Shown here: positions 8,513 through 16,331 of the stretch, piece by piece
Layout: every line of letters starts with the position of its first letter
Position numbering within the stretch: the first letter of the stretch is position 1
Assembly: GCF_000814475.1 (NCBI RefSeq)
Contig: NZ_JSVC01000007.1
Location: 108,295 to 172,294, forward strand
DNA from: Flavihumibacter solisilvae
Lineage (GTDB): Bacteria; Bacteroidota; Bacteroidia; Chitinophagales; Chitinophagaceae
Direction: 5' to 3'
DNA: 64,000 nt
The notes under the pieces: generated by a model
Told to the model about the DNA's origin: nothing
The model's input: only the letters and a program-made list of their open reading frames with translations
Database searches by the model: none
Translations under genes and position numbers: made by a program

Positions 8513-10063
8513 GTGTTTAAAGAAAGACCATTACCGCTCATCCTGTTCAGCTGCGCTGTTATCGTGGCTACTGCATTTATGCAATACCAGCAGCCGGATT
8601 ATAGTTTTTTCGACGGCGGGTACATCATCGCAATCCTGCTGACCATCTTTCTGCGTGACGACCAGTATACGCGGATATTCGGGCTGGCAGGACTGTTTTT
8701 TACCATTATATCATTCTGGTATCCAAACAGCAACCTTTCATTCAGCCAGGTATTGATGCAACACCTGTTTTCCGCAGTTGTGATCATTATGACCATGATG
8801 CTGGTGATTTACCTGAAGAGATTGTATGGCAGCCTGGAAAAAGAAGAACGCCAGGTTAATGCGCTTTTTGAATTTGCCACCGAAGGAATTGTATTGACTA
8901 ATGGCCGTGGAGAAATCATACTTGTAAACCCGGAGGCAGAAAGGTTATTCGGCTATGAAAAATCCGAATTGCTGGGGCAGAAGATTGAATTACTCATTCC
9001 GCAACGTTTTAAAGAAAGGCATACTGACTACCGGAATGACTTTTATCAGAATCCGGGCAACCGTAAGATGGGACACGGTCGTGACCTATATGCCCGCAAG
9101 AAGGATGGCTCAGAATTCGCTGTCGAAGTGAGCCTGAGTACGTTCCGTGACAAAAGGGATCAATATGTCATTTCTTTCATTATCGATATTACGCAGCGAA
9201 AGGAATCGGAGCGTAAGCTTCTCCAGCAAAAAGAACAACTTGAAGCAGTAACGAACGATATCCGCAAGTTGAACTCGGAACTGGAATCCAAAGTTGAAGA
9301 AAGGACGCTGATTCTTAAGGATGCGCTTACTGAACTCGAGAGATCACAGACAGAACTCGAAGAGGCTCTCAACAAGGAAAAGGAGCTGAATGAAATAAAA
9401 TCGCGGTTTGTTTCAATGGCTTCTCATGAGTTCAGGACGCCGCTGAGCACTATTCTGTCGTCAGCGACTCTCATCAGTCGTTACCAGCAATCCGAGGAAC
9501 AACAGCAACGCCAGAAACATGTTACACGGATAAAAAACGCTGTTAAACACCTCAATGACCTGCTGGAAGATTTCCTGTCACTGGGTAAACTTGAGGAGGG
9601 GAAAGTGGAGATCAATCTAAGTAAAGTTAACCTTGCTGAACTGATGGATGAAGTGGAAGAAGAACTCCGTCCATCTATAAAGGAAGGCCAGAAGCTCGAA
9701 ACCCGTATCAATGCAGATCCTCACTGCGTTACGGACAAACGAATGGTTAAACACATCTTTCATAACCTGCTGAGCAATGCCTTTAAGTTTTCCGGTGAAG
9801 GCAAGTCCGTACATGTGGATGTGTCTACCCTTGATGGTGAAGTATCTATCCGGGTAAGAGATGAAGGAATAGGCATTGCGGCTGATGAGCAGCAGTTCCT
9901 GTTCGATAGTTTTTTCAGGGCAAAGAATGCTTTCAATATCCAGGGGACAGGCCTTGGACTTCATATTGTAAACAGGTATATTAACCTGCTTGGTGGCAAC
10001 ATCACTTTTGAAAGTGAATTGGACAAAGGGACTTCAGTTACCGTTTCTCTACCCTGTCAGTGA
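8513..10063 (+). CDS. Membrane-bound PAS sensor histidine kinase
   Basis: A 516-residue kinase if the GTG at 8513 is used; this start is needed to keep the first membrane helix. Three or so membrane helices lie in residues 8-102, a PAS domain at about 112-228, a coiled coil at 230-300, the phosphoacceptor H305 in SHEFRTPLS, and the ATPase domain with N, G1 (DEGIGIA) and G2 (GTGLGLHI) boxes. The PAS domain resembles that of FixL, but the position of the FixL haem-ligand histidine is R184, so haem-based oxygen sensing is not supported. No response regulator is adjacent. The receiver-CRP regulator beyond the oxidase operon is a possible partner. The last seven bases overlap the convergent TauE-like gene. 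Confidence 0.9.
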   Translation: MFKERPLPLILFSCAVIVATAFMQYQQPDYSFFDGGYIIAILLTIFLRDDQYTRIFGLAGLFFTIISFWYPNSNLSFSQVLMQHLFSAVVIIMTMMLVIYLKRLYGSLEKEERQVNALFEFATEGIVLTNGRGEIILVNPEAERLFGYEKSELLGQKIELLIPQRFKERHTDYRNDFYQNPGNRKMGHGRDLYARKKDGSEFAVEVSLSTFRDKRDQYVISFIIDITQRKESERKLLQQKEQLEAVTNDIRKLNSELESKVEERTLILKDALTELERSQTELEEALNKEKELNEIKSRFVSMASHEFRTPLSTILSSATLISRYQQSEEQQQRQKHVTRIKNAVKHLNDLLEDFLSLGKLEEGKVEINLSKVNLAELMDEVEEELRPSIKEGQKLETRINADPHCVTDKRMVKHIFHNLLSNAFKFSGEGKSVHVDVSTLDGEVSIRVRDEGIGIAADEQQFLFDSFFRAKNAFNIQGTGLGLHIVNRYINLLGGNITFESELDKGTSVTVSLPCQ

Positions 10064-10764
10064 CAGATTATACCAGCTTCCCTGGCACTTTCAAGTACAG
10101 GGCTCACAAACGGTATTCCCAGGTTGAGACCGCGAAGAATAAGTAGAACTCCCATCGCCAGCGTAATATAGGGGCTTATTTTTTTGAATGCATTACGCAT
10201 GCCTATTCCCGCCAGAGATCCGAATATGCTTAATAAAAGCATTGCCGGTAAAGTTCCGGCGCCAAAAAATCCCATGAAGAGAATACTGTCAGCAATATTT
10301 GCAGTACTTAATGCTCCGGCTACAGCAATGTAAACCATTCCACAGGGCAGTAACCCGTTAAGCATTCCAAGTATAAGCGGCGATACCAGTGACTGATGTT
10401 TCAGGACGTACGACATTGCCAATTGTATCTTCCCTGACGTTCTTAGTGCAAATGCGGTATTGGGTCGTTTATAAAAGAACAGTCTATAGAAGAAATAGCC
10501 AACCATCAATACACCCAGTGTTATTGAAAACCCCTGTTGCATCCCAGCGAGATAAAATTGCCTGCCAAAAAAACCAAAGATGGCACCAATGACCATATAG
10601 GTGATAATTCTGCCCGAGTGGTACATCAATACAGCAATTTTGCGATATGACCCTGCAGAATACTGTCCAGGTATTGCCATTGCCAGTGGACCGCACATAC
10701 CGATACAATGCAGGCTGCTGACGCCGCCAAGACTAAGTGCCGCTATAAAAAGTGGCCAGCTCAT
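10057..10764 (-). CDS. TauE/SafE-like membrane protein of the cbb3 oxidase cluster
   Basis: A 235-residue protein with about six membrane helices and the motif LHCIGMCGP (C20 and C24), which is typical of the cytochrome-biogenesis DsbD/UreH-like branch often labelled sulfite exporter TauE/SafE. In Bacteroidota it is the usual last gene of cbb3 oxidase operons and is thought to handle copper or redox chemistry during assembly; the paired cysteines fit that, but no activity is proven by the sequence. It overlaps ccoH by four bases (ATGA), so it is co-translated with the assembly genes. Confidence 0.85.
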   Translation of the reverse strand: MSWPLFIAALSLGGVSSLHCIGMCGPLAMAIPGQYSAGSYRKIAVLMYHSGRIITYMVIGAIFGFFGRQFYLAGMQQGFSITLGVLMVGYFFYRLFFYKRPNTAFALRTSGKIQLAMSYVLKHQSLVSPLILGMLNGLLPCGMVYIAVAGALSTANIADSILFMGFFGAGTLPAMLLLSIFGSLAGIGMRNAFKKISPYITLAMGVLLILRGLNLGIPFVSPVLESAREAGIICH

Positions 10765-11207
10765 GGCACCAGTAAAGAGGACTCGTGGAGAAAATTCTTT
10801 CCGTTGGATTTCCAGCTGAGTTTTATCGTATATCGGCCGGCAGCAATGTCTTTCCCTGCGAGAAACGCCTGGTTCCCTGACGCGTCAATTTCGAGGTGAA
10901 AAGTTTTGTCCTTGGCCGCTTCTGAAGGACAATAAAAAGATACCTTACCCTCTTCAATGTTTCCCGCAAGTGAAGCTGGAAAATGAACAATTACTGAGTC
11001 GCCCTTCAGCGTAACTCCGGGGGTTATTTCCAAAGTTTTTGCATTGGCCCGTGCATCTATTACCTGCTGAAATGCAAGTTCATCTTTATAATAATCTTTT
11101 GATACGAGCTCAAATGTTGTACTCATACTGCCATACACCAGGCTGAACATGATACCACCGAACACCAGGAATGTGATCAGCAGTTTATGACCAAAATTCA
11201 GTTTCAT
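10761..11207 (-). CDS. ccoH: FixH/CcoH family assembly protein
   Basis: This 148-residue protein has one N-terminal membrane helix (about residues 7-28) followed by a small beta-rich periplasmic domain, as in CcoH/FixH, which stabilises the cbb3 oxidase during assembly. Sequence similarity in this family is low, so the call leans on size, topology and position between ccoG and the TauE/SafE-like gene. It overlaps ccoG at its start and the TauE-like gene at its end by four bases each. Confidence 0.88.
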   Translation of the reverse strand: MKLNFGHKLLITFLVFGGIMFSLVYGSMSTTFELVSKDYYKDELAFQQVIDARANAKTLEITPGVTLKGDSVIVHFPASLAGNIEEGKVSFYCPSEAAKDKTFHLEIDASGNQAFLAGKDIAAGRYTIKLSWKSNGKNFLHESSLLVP

Positions 11208-12613
11208 TGTGTGAAAATTATGGGTCCGAGAAATGTTGTTTTGATCCGGTCAATCTTTTTATTCCCCTGCATAAGGTCAAGATAGAAGACTGATTTTCTT
11301 TCCGCCAGCGCCTTCCGCGGCATTACAATGAAGAATGAACCTGCACCTTGCCCTTCTTTCTTTACATTCACCACTGCTTTTCCAACCATCTCAATTTTTC
11401 CATCACCTCTTTCCAGCCTCACTGTAAGTGGAATATCCTTCATGGTCTTATTAGTGATCCGGATATTGTATAGGTTACTGATACTGTCGGTGCCGCGTTC
11501 CTGGAACAACATTCCTGGTGTACGGATAACGGTTGCATCCACATCCTTTCTCGTAATGAGCAACGTACTCAAAATCACCAGCAACACCGCCAGCAGGGCA
11601 GTGTACAGTTTCATGCGCGTCGTGTACTTAAGAGGCTCGCGGTGTTCTATGCCGTTTTCAGAGGCATAGGTAACCAGTCCGTGCGGGCGTCCGATCTTGT
11701 CCATTATGCTGTCGCAGGCATCGATGCATGCAGTACAGTTGACACATTCCATCTGGGTTCCGTTGCGGATATCTATACCTGTTGGACAAACCTTTACGCA
11801 TGCCAGGCAATCGATACAATCGCCCAGCTGCATTGCTTCCTTGTCTTTTACCTTTCCACGGGGCTCACCTCTCTTGTAGTCATATGCAACGATCATGGAA
11901 TTTCGATCAAGCAATACTCCCTGCAGCCTCCCATAGGGACACACCACAGTGCATGCCTGCTCGCGAAAGAATGCGTACACACTATAGAAAACGCCGGAAA
12001 ATAAAATAAGGGCACCAAATCCCGGCAGGTGTTGGGTTACAGGTTCCGTAATGATCGTTCCGAGTGCTTTGATGCCGATTATGTAACTAAGGAAAATATT
12101 TGCAATCAGGAAGGAAAGAAAAAAGAACACTACATGCTTCAGTGATTTTTTGAAGATTTTATTCATGGTCCACGGCGCCTTGGCCAACAGCTTCTGGCTG
12201 CTGGCATCACCTTCAATAGCGTATTCAATTTTCCGGAAAACCATTTCCATGAAAATGGTTTGCGGACAAACCCATCCGCAGAACAACCTGCCGAATGCTG
12301 CTGTGAACAAAACGACAAAGATGACGAATGAGACCATGGCAAGCCCGAAGATGAAAAAGTCCTGCGGCCAGAACACTTTACCAAACACTATGAATTTGGC
12401 TTCCGGAATATTGAACAGGAATAAAGGCCTGCCATCAACGTGAATAAAAGGAACAGCGATGAATAGTACAAAGAAGAACCAGCTCACATACTTGCGCATA
12501 TTGGTAAACCTTCCCCTGGGTTTCTGGGCAAAGATCCATTTGCGCTTACCTGATGCATCCATTGTGGCAATGCGGTCACGGAAATTGTTTTCGCTGGTAA
12601 CTTCTGGTATCAT
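11204..12613 (-). CDS. ccoG: Cytochrome c oxidase accessory ferredoxin CcoG (FixG/RdxA)
   Basis: The 469-residue protein has several membrane helices (first near residue 42), a CGWVCPQTIFME loop typical of the family, and two [4Fe-4S] ferredoxin clusters (CIDCLACVKVCPTGID and CVNCTACIDACD), followed by a periplasmic immunoglobulin-like domain at the C-terminus. In characterised bacteria CcoG reduces copper for cbb3 assembly. Its ATG follows the ccoP stop directly (TAAATG) and its stop overlaps the ccoH start, marking one operon. Confidence 0.95.
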   Translation of the reverse strand: MIPEVTSENNFRDRIATMDASGKRKWIFAQKPRGRFTNMRKYVSWFFFVLFIAVPFIHVDGRPLFLFNIPEAKFIVFGKVFWPQDFFIFGLAMVSFVIFVVLFTAAFGRLFCGWVCPQTIFMEMVFRKIEYAIEGDASSQKLLAKAPWTMNKIFKKSLKHVVFFFLSFLIANIFLSYIIGIKALGTIITEPVTQHLPGFGALILFSGVFYSVYAFFREQACTVVCPYGRLQGVLLDRNSMIVAYDYKRGEPRGKVKDKEAMQLGDCIDCLACVKVCPTGIDIRNGTQMECVNCTACIDACDSIMDKIGRPHGLVTYASENGIEHREPLKYTTRMKLYTALLAVLLVILSTLLITRKDVDATVIRTPGMLFQERGTDSISNLYNIRITNKTMKDIPLTVRLERGDGKIEMVGKAVVNVKKEGQGAGSFFIVMPRKALAERKSVFYLDLMQGNKKIDRIKTTFLGPIIFTQ

Positions 12614-13732
12614 TTATTGTGGATCGGGTTCTTTATATAATTCACCCTGCTGCTCCTTGGCATTGGGTGGTTTCGTACCTGCGAGCGACTTGATATAGCT
12701 GGATAATTGCGCAAGCTGTACCGGGCTCATATCTTCATTCCATGCCCGCATTCCTTTTTCCGGAACGCCATATTTGATCGTTTTGAAAACATCATTGATC
12801 TTTCCTCCGTGCAGCCAGTATTCATCCGTGAGGTTCGGTCCCACGCCACCTTCTCCCTGTCTCCCATGGCAGGCCGCGCAGTTTGTCAGGAAAGCTGCCT
12901 GACCCGCTGCAATTCCACCTGCATCCAACATTACCACTGAGTTTTCATCAACCTTGCTGGCAGTTTTCGCGAGATAGGCTTCTTTATCAGCAGCCGCTTT
13001 CGTAACTGCGATCTCATATTCTTCTTTAGAAGAAGGGGCGCTGTGCGATACATGGTAACGCCAGAGGTAGATAGCTGCAAATACAATGCATAAATAAAAT
13101 CCATACAGCCACCAGGGCGGAAGCCTGTTATCAAGTTCCCGGATACCGTCATACTCATGGTGAAGAGTAATGTCGGCTTCCTGTTCAGCAGGTTTAAAGT
13201 TATTCAGTTTCGACCACAGGCTTACCCTGGGTATCTTAGTGGTTTCAGGGGAAGCATCAGCTGCTGTCGAAACTTTTTCTTTCTGGATAAGCAGTCGAAG
13301 GTTGTATATGAAGTAGAATATAGTGACCAGCTCTACTGCAATCACACCAACAAGCGAAAAGAAAACCATTTTTTCTAATCCGCCATAATTGGTAGCGGCG
13401 CTCGCTACTTCTGTTACTGGCGAAGCATTGGCGGTTTCCTGTGCCATAGCAGGTGAGCTGATAGCTGTCAATACAAGCAGTACCGGAATGATCCGTGTAG
13501 ACAATGACTTCTCTCCACGCCATTTGTTGATGAAAACATCCGCGGCGCCACTAACCACCCACGAAAGCAGGATGATAATAAGGGCCAGCGCTGCGATGAT
13601 CACCATCAGGATAATTGCAAGTGGATTTTCCAGGCTGCTTTCGGGCGGCGGGCCGGCGGCGCCTTTTGCCCAAAGCTGCAGCGATGTAAACATCAGGATA
13701 AGAAATGTCACAAAGACCTTTGAAAGTTTCAT
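12614..13732 (-). CDS. ccoP: cbb3-type cytochrome c oxidase subunit III, mono-haem form
   Basis: I choose the ATG at 13732 (372 residues) because it begins a signal-like helix (KLSKVFVTFLILMFTSLQLW); a start 13 codons upstream is possible but would overlap ccoQ. Four membrane segments are visible, and the CcoP N-terminal signature is the stretch around residues 205-235 with DGIRELDNRLPPWW. A single haem c site, C285-A-A-C288-H289, is followed by GVPEKGMRAW, which supplies the methionine ligand. The classic proteobacterial CcoP has two CXXCH sites, so this is a reduced form. It carries electrons to the CcoN active site. Confidence 0.93.
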   Translation of the reverse strand: MKLSKVFVTFLILMFTSLQLWAKGAAGPPPESSLENPLAIILMVIIAALALIIILLSWVVSGAADVFINKWRGEKSLSTRIIPVLLVLTAISSPAMAQETANASPVTEVASAATNYGGLEKMVFFSLVGVIAVELVTIFYFIYNLRLLIQKEKVSTAADASPETTKIPRVSLWSKLNNFKPAEQEADITLHHEYDGIRELDNRLPPWWLYGFYLCIVFAAIYLWRYHVSHSAPSSKEEYEIAVTKAAADKEAYLAKTASKVDENSVVMLDAGGIAAGQAAFLTNCAACHGRQGEGGVGPNLTDEYWLHGGKINDVFKTIKYGVPEKGMRAWNEDMSPVQLAQLSSYIKSLAGTKPPNAKEQQGELYKEPDPQ

Positions 13733-13742
13733 GTAGCCACAA

Positions 13743-13922
13743 TTATTGGTTAGGGTAGTTGTTCTCATCAAGTGGGATCTGGCTGATCTCTTCGATCATT
13801 TTTTTGTCGGCCAGTACACTCCATGCCAGTGCCAGTGTGAAAAACAGCACAAATATTACGAGCGACGTCAGCGCATAGATGCTGATGCCGGATATCGATT
13901 CGAGATAGTTGATAAATTTCAT
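13743..13922 (-). CDS. ccoQ: CcoQ-like small subunit of cbb3 oxidase (59 residues)
   Basis: A 59-residue frame lies exactly between ccoNO and ccoP, 11 bases after ccoNO and ending 10 bases before ccoP. Its translation starts MKFINYLESISGISIYAL, has one membrane helix (about residues 15-37, TSLVIFVLFFTLALAWSVL) and a short charged tail ending NNYPNQ. Size, single helix and gene order match CcoQ/FixQ, the non-catalytic subunit that stabilises the complex. It is below common ORF length cut-offs and easy to miss. CcoQ sequences are poorly conserved, so identity rests largely on position. Confidence 0.82.
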   Translation of the reverse strand: MKFINYLESISGISIYALTSLVIFVLFFTLALAWSVLADKKMIEEISQIPLDENNYPNQ

Positions 13923-13933
13923 TTGATTCAGAA

Positions 13934-16069
13934 TTATTTGTTCTCACTTTTTTCTGCCGTCTGCGAATTTTTGATGTCTTTTCCAAGCCGCTGCAGGTAA
14001 GCTATCAAAGCAACGATCTCTTTGTTTACTGGTGTCTCGATTTTGTCCATCTTCAGGTTTATCCTGATTCCGTTGGCTTGCAGGGCCAGGTCTTTATTTG
14101 CTTTATCTGCATAGCCCTTTTCATATGGAACACCCAGTCTCTGCATGGCTGTGATCTTGGCAGGAGTTACGCAGGTGTCGATCTCGTCTTCAAATAACCA
14201 GGGATAGGAGGGCATGATGGAACCCGGACTCATACTCTGCGGATCGAGCATGTGATTATAGTGCCAGCTGTCGGGATATTTGCCACCTTCACGTGCGAGA
14301 TCCGGACCGGTACGCTTGCTTCCCCATTGGAACGGGTGATCGTAAATGAATTCGCCGGCTTTGGAATATTCACCATATCGTGCGACTTCATCACGGAAAG
14401 GCCGGACCATCTGAGAGTGGCAGGTGTAGCAACCTTCCCGCACATAGATGTCTCTGCCATGGAGTTCGAGCGGCGTATAGGGTTTCACACTGCTGATTGT
14501 GGGTACATTTGATTTTACCAGGAAGGCAGGTACAAATTCCAAAACACCACCAATTGCCACTGCTACGAAACTCAGGATCAGCAGCTGGGTTGGGCGCTTT
14601 TCAATCCACCTGTGCCAGTGTTCCTTGCCGTGAGTAGGAATGACTTTCGGAATAGGTGCAGCCTGTGTCGCTTCATCTGCCATAAAGCTGCCTGCTTTCA
14701 TGGTCTTATATAAGTTATACACCATTACAACCGCACCGGCGAGGTATAATGCTCCACCAATGCTTCTGGTCACATACATTGGAATGATATGGGTAACGGT
14801 TTCCAGGAACTGGAACTGCAACTGTCCCTCTGCAGTGAATTGTTTCCACATCATGCTTTGTGTAAAGCCGGCCCAGTATAATGGAATTGCATATAGAATA
14901 ATGCCGATCGTGCCAATCCAGAAATGCGTTCCGGCCAGCTTCTTTGAATAAAGTGGTGTATTATACATTTTCGGGATGATCCAGTAGAGCACACCAAATG
15001 TCAGGAAGCCGTTCCACCCCAGTGCTCCCACGTGCACGTGCGCAATAATCCAGTCGCTGAAGTGTGCGATAGCATTTACATTTTTAAGACTTAACAGCGG
15101 ACCTTCAAAGGTTGCCATACCATAACAGGTTATAGCCACTACCATGAATTTCAGCACGGGTTCTTCGCGCACTTTGTCCCATGCTCCTCTCAATGTGAAC
15201 AAACCGTTCAGCATGCCACCCCATGATGGTGCAATGAGCATTACAGAAAACACAACGCCTAATGATTGTGCCCAGTCAGGCAGGGCAGTATACAACAGGT
15301 GGTGAGGACCAGCCCAGATATAAATGAAAATCAGCGCCCAGAAGTGTATGATGGAGAGGCGGTATGAATACACCGGGCGGTTTGCGGCTTTAGGGAGGAA
15401 ATAATACATCAGTCCCAGGTACGGTGTTGTCAGGAAGAAGGCTACAGCATTGTGGCCATACCACCACTGTACCAGTGCGTCCTGTACCCCGGCATACCAG
15501 CTGTAACTTTTCATCCAGCTGAAGGGCATTTCAAAACTGTTTACGATATGCAGCATCGCAACTGTAACCCAGGTAGCGAGATAAAACCAAATGGCAACAT
15601 ACAGGTGACTTTCGCGCCGTTTGAGAATGGTCATGAACATATTCACTCCAAATACCACCCAGATGAGCGTTATCGCAATATCCAACGGCCATTCGAGTTC
15701 TGCATATTCCTTCCCCGTGGTATATCCCATCCACAACGTGAGGGCGCCTGCAAGAATGATTAACTGCCAGCCCCAGAAATGGATCTTACCCAGCAGGTCG
15801 CTATACATGCGCGCTTTACACAGTCTTTGCAGCGAATAATAAACACCCATGAAAATACCGTTACCTACAAATGCGAAAATCACCGCGTTTGTATGAACGG
15901 GGCGCATCCGGCCGAATGATGTCGGCGCCATATTGAGGTTGATCTGCGGGTAGTAAAGTGCAATGGCTGCCCAGAGCCCGGCCAGCATACCGACAATACT
16001 CCAGAACATCGTGGCAAAGGCAAACCATTTTACCAGTCTGTTGTCATAACTGAATCTTTCCATCTCCAT
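13934..16069 (-). CDS. ccoNO: Fused cbb3 oxidase subunits I and II (CcoN-CcoO)
   Basis: One 711-residue frame joins the catalytic haem-copper subunit CcoN (about residues 1-480; twelve or so membrane helices, with HAHVGALGWNGF and WWYGHNAVAF holding metal and haem histidines) to the monohaem CcoO (about 490-711). CcoO has one anchor helix near residue 490 and the haem site C547-Y-T-C550-H551 followed by SQMVRPFRDE. Separate genes are usual in Proteobacteria; the fusion is a recurrent Bacteroidota form. The enzyme is the high-affinity terminal oxidase for growth at low oxygen. It follows ccoS by 7 bases and precedes ccoQ by 11. Confidence 0.97.
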   Translation of the reverse strand: MEMERFSYDNRLVKWFAFATMFWSIVGMLAGLWAAIALYYPQINLNMAPTSFGRMRPVHTNAVIFAFVGNGIFMGVYYSLQRLCKARMYSDLLGKIHFWGWQLIILAGALTLWMGYTTGKEYAELEWPLDIAITLIWVVFGVNMFMTILKRRESHLYVAIWFYLATWVTVAMLHIVNSFEMPFSWMKSYSWYAGVQDALVQWWYGHNAVAFFLTTPYLGLMYYFLPKAANRPVYSYRLSIIHFWALIFIYIWAGPHHLLYTALPDWAQSLGVVFSVMLIAPSWGGMLNGLFTLRGAWDKVREEPVLKFMVVAITCYGMATFEGPLLSLKNVNAIAHFSDWIIAHVHVGALGWNGFLTFGVLYWIIPKMYNTPLYSKKLAGTHFWIGTIGIILYAIPLYWAGFTQSMMWKQFTAEGQLQFQFLETVTHIIPMYVTRSIGGALYLAGAVVMVYNLYKTMKAGSFMADEATQAAPIPKVIPTHGKEHWHRWIEKRPTQLLILSFVAVAIGGVLEFVPAFLVKSNVPTISSVKPYTPLELHGRDIYVREGCYTCHSQMVRPFRDEVARYGEYSKAGEFIYDHPFQWGSKRTGPDLAREGGKYPDSWHYNHMLDPQSMSPGSIMPSYPWLFEDEIDTCVTPAKITAMQRLGVPYEKGYADKANKDLALQANGIRINLKMDKIETPVNKEIVALIAYLQRLGKDIKNSQTAEKSENK

Positions 16070-16076
16070 AGGGAAC

Positions 16077-16253
16077 TTATTTATGCGTTTGGGTTGTTGT
16101 AGGTTCTTTAGCAGGCTTGTCGTCGAAGAGTATTCTTACCGGTGGTGAGAATTCATCCTCATACTGGCCGTCCTTTACGCTCCAGATAAAGGCTCCTAGA
16201 AATGCTGCTGCCACGGATAGACTCAATACCAGCAACACGATTATTACACCCAT
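16077..16253 (-). CDS. ccoS: cbb3 oxidase assembly protein CcoS (58 residues)
   Basis: This 58-residue frame begins MGVIIVLLVLSLSVAAAF, a single membrane helix, followed by FIWSVKDGQYEDEFSPPVRI. The W-x-V-K-x-G-Q-Y-E/D-D pattern is the hallmark of CcoS, needed for haem and copper insertion into CcoN. It sits 78 bases after the ccoI stop and 7 bases before ccoNO. Like ccoQ, it is shorter than a 60-codon cut-off and would be lost by length filters. Confidence 0.92.
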   Translation of the reverse strand: MGVIIVLLVLSLSVAAAFLGAFIWSVKDGQYEDEFSPPVRILFDDKPAKEPTTTQTHK

Positions 16254-16331
16254 GTCTAAATGTTTGCTGTAAAATTATTTTCGTCCCGGCAGCAAAGAGA
16301 TGATGATGGTCAGGCCCGGCCATGATTGTCA

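Noticed and set aside
13768..13986. Open frame of 72 codons on the minus strand across the ccoNO-ccoQ junction
   Set aside because: It overlaps ccoQ in another frame; the ccoQ frame has a membrane helix and the right position while this one is charged and patternless.
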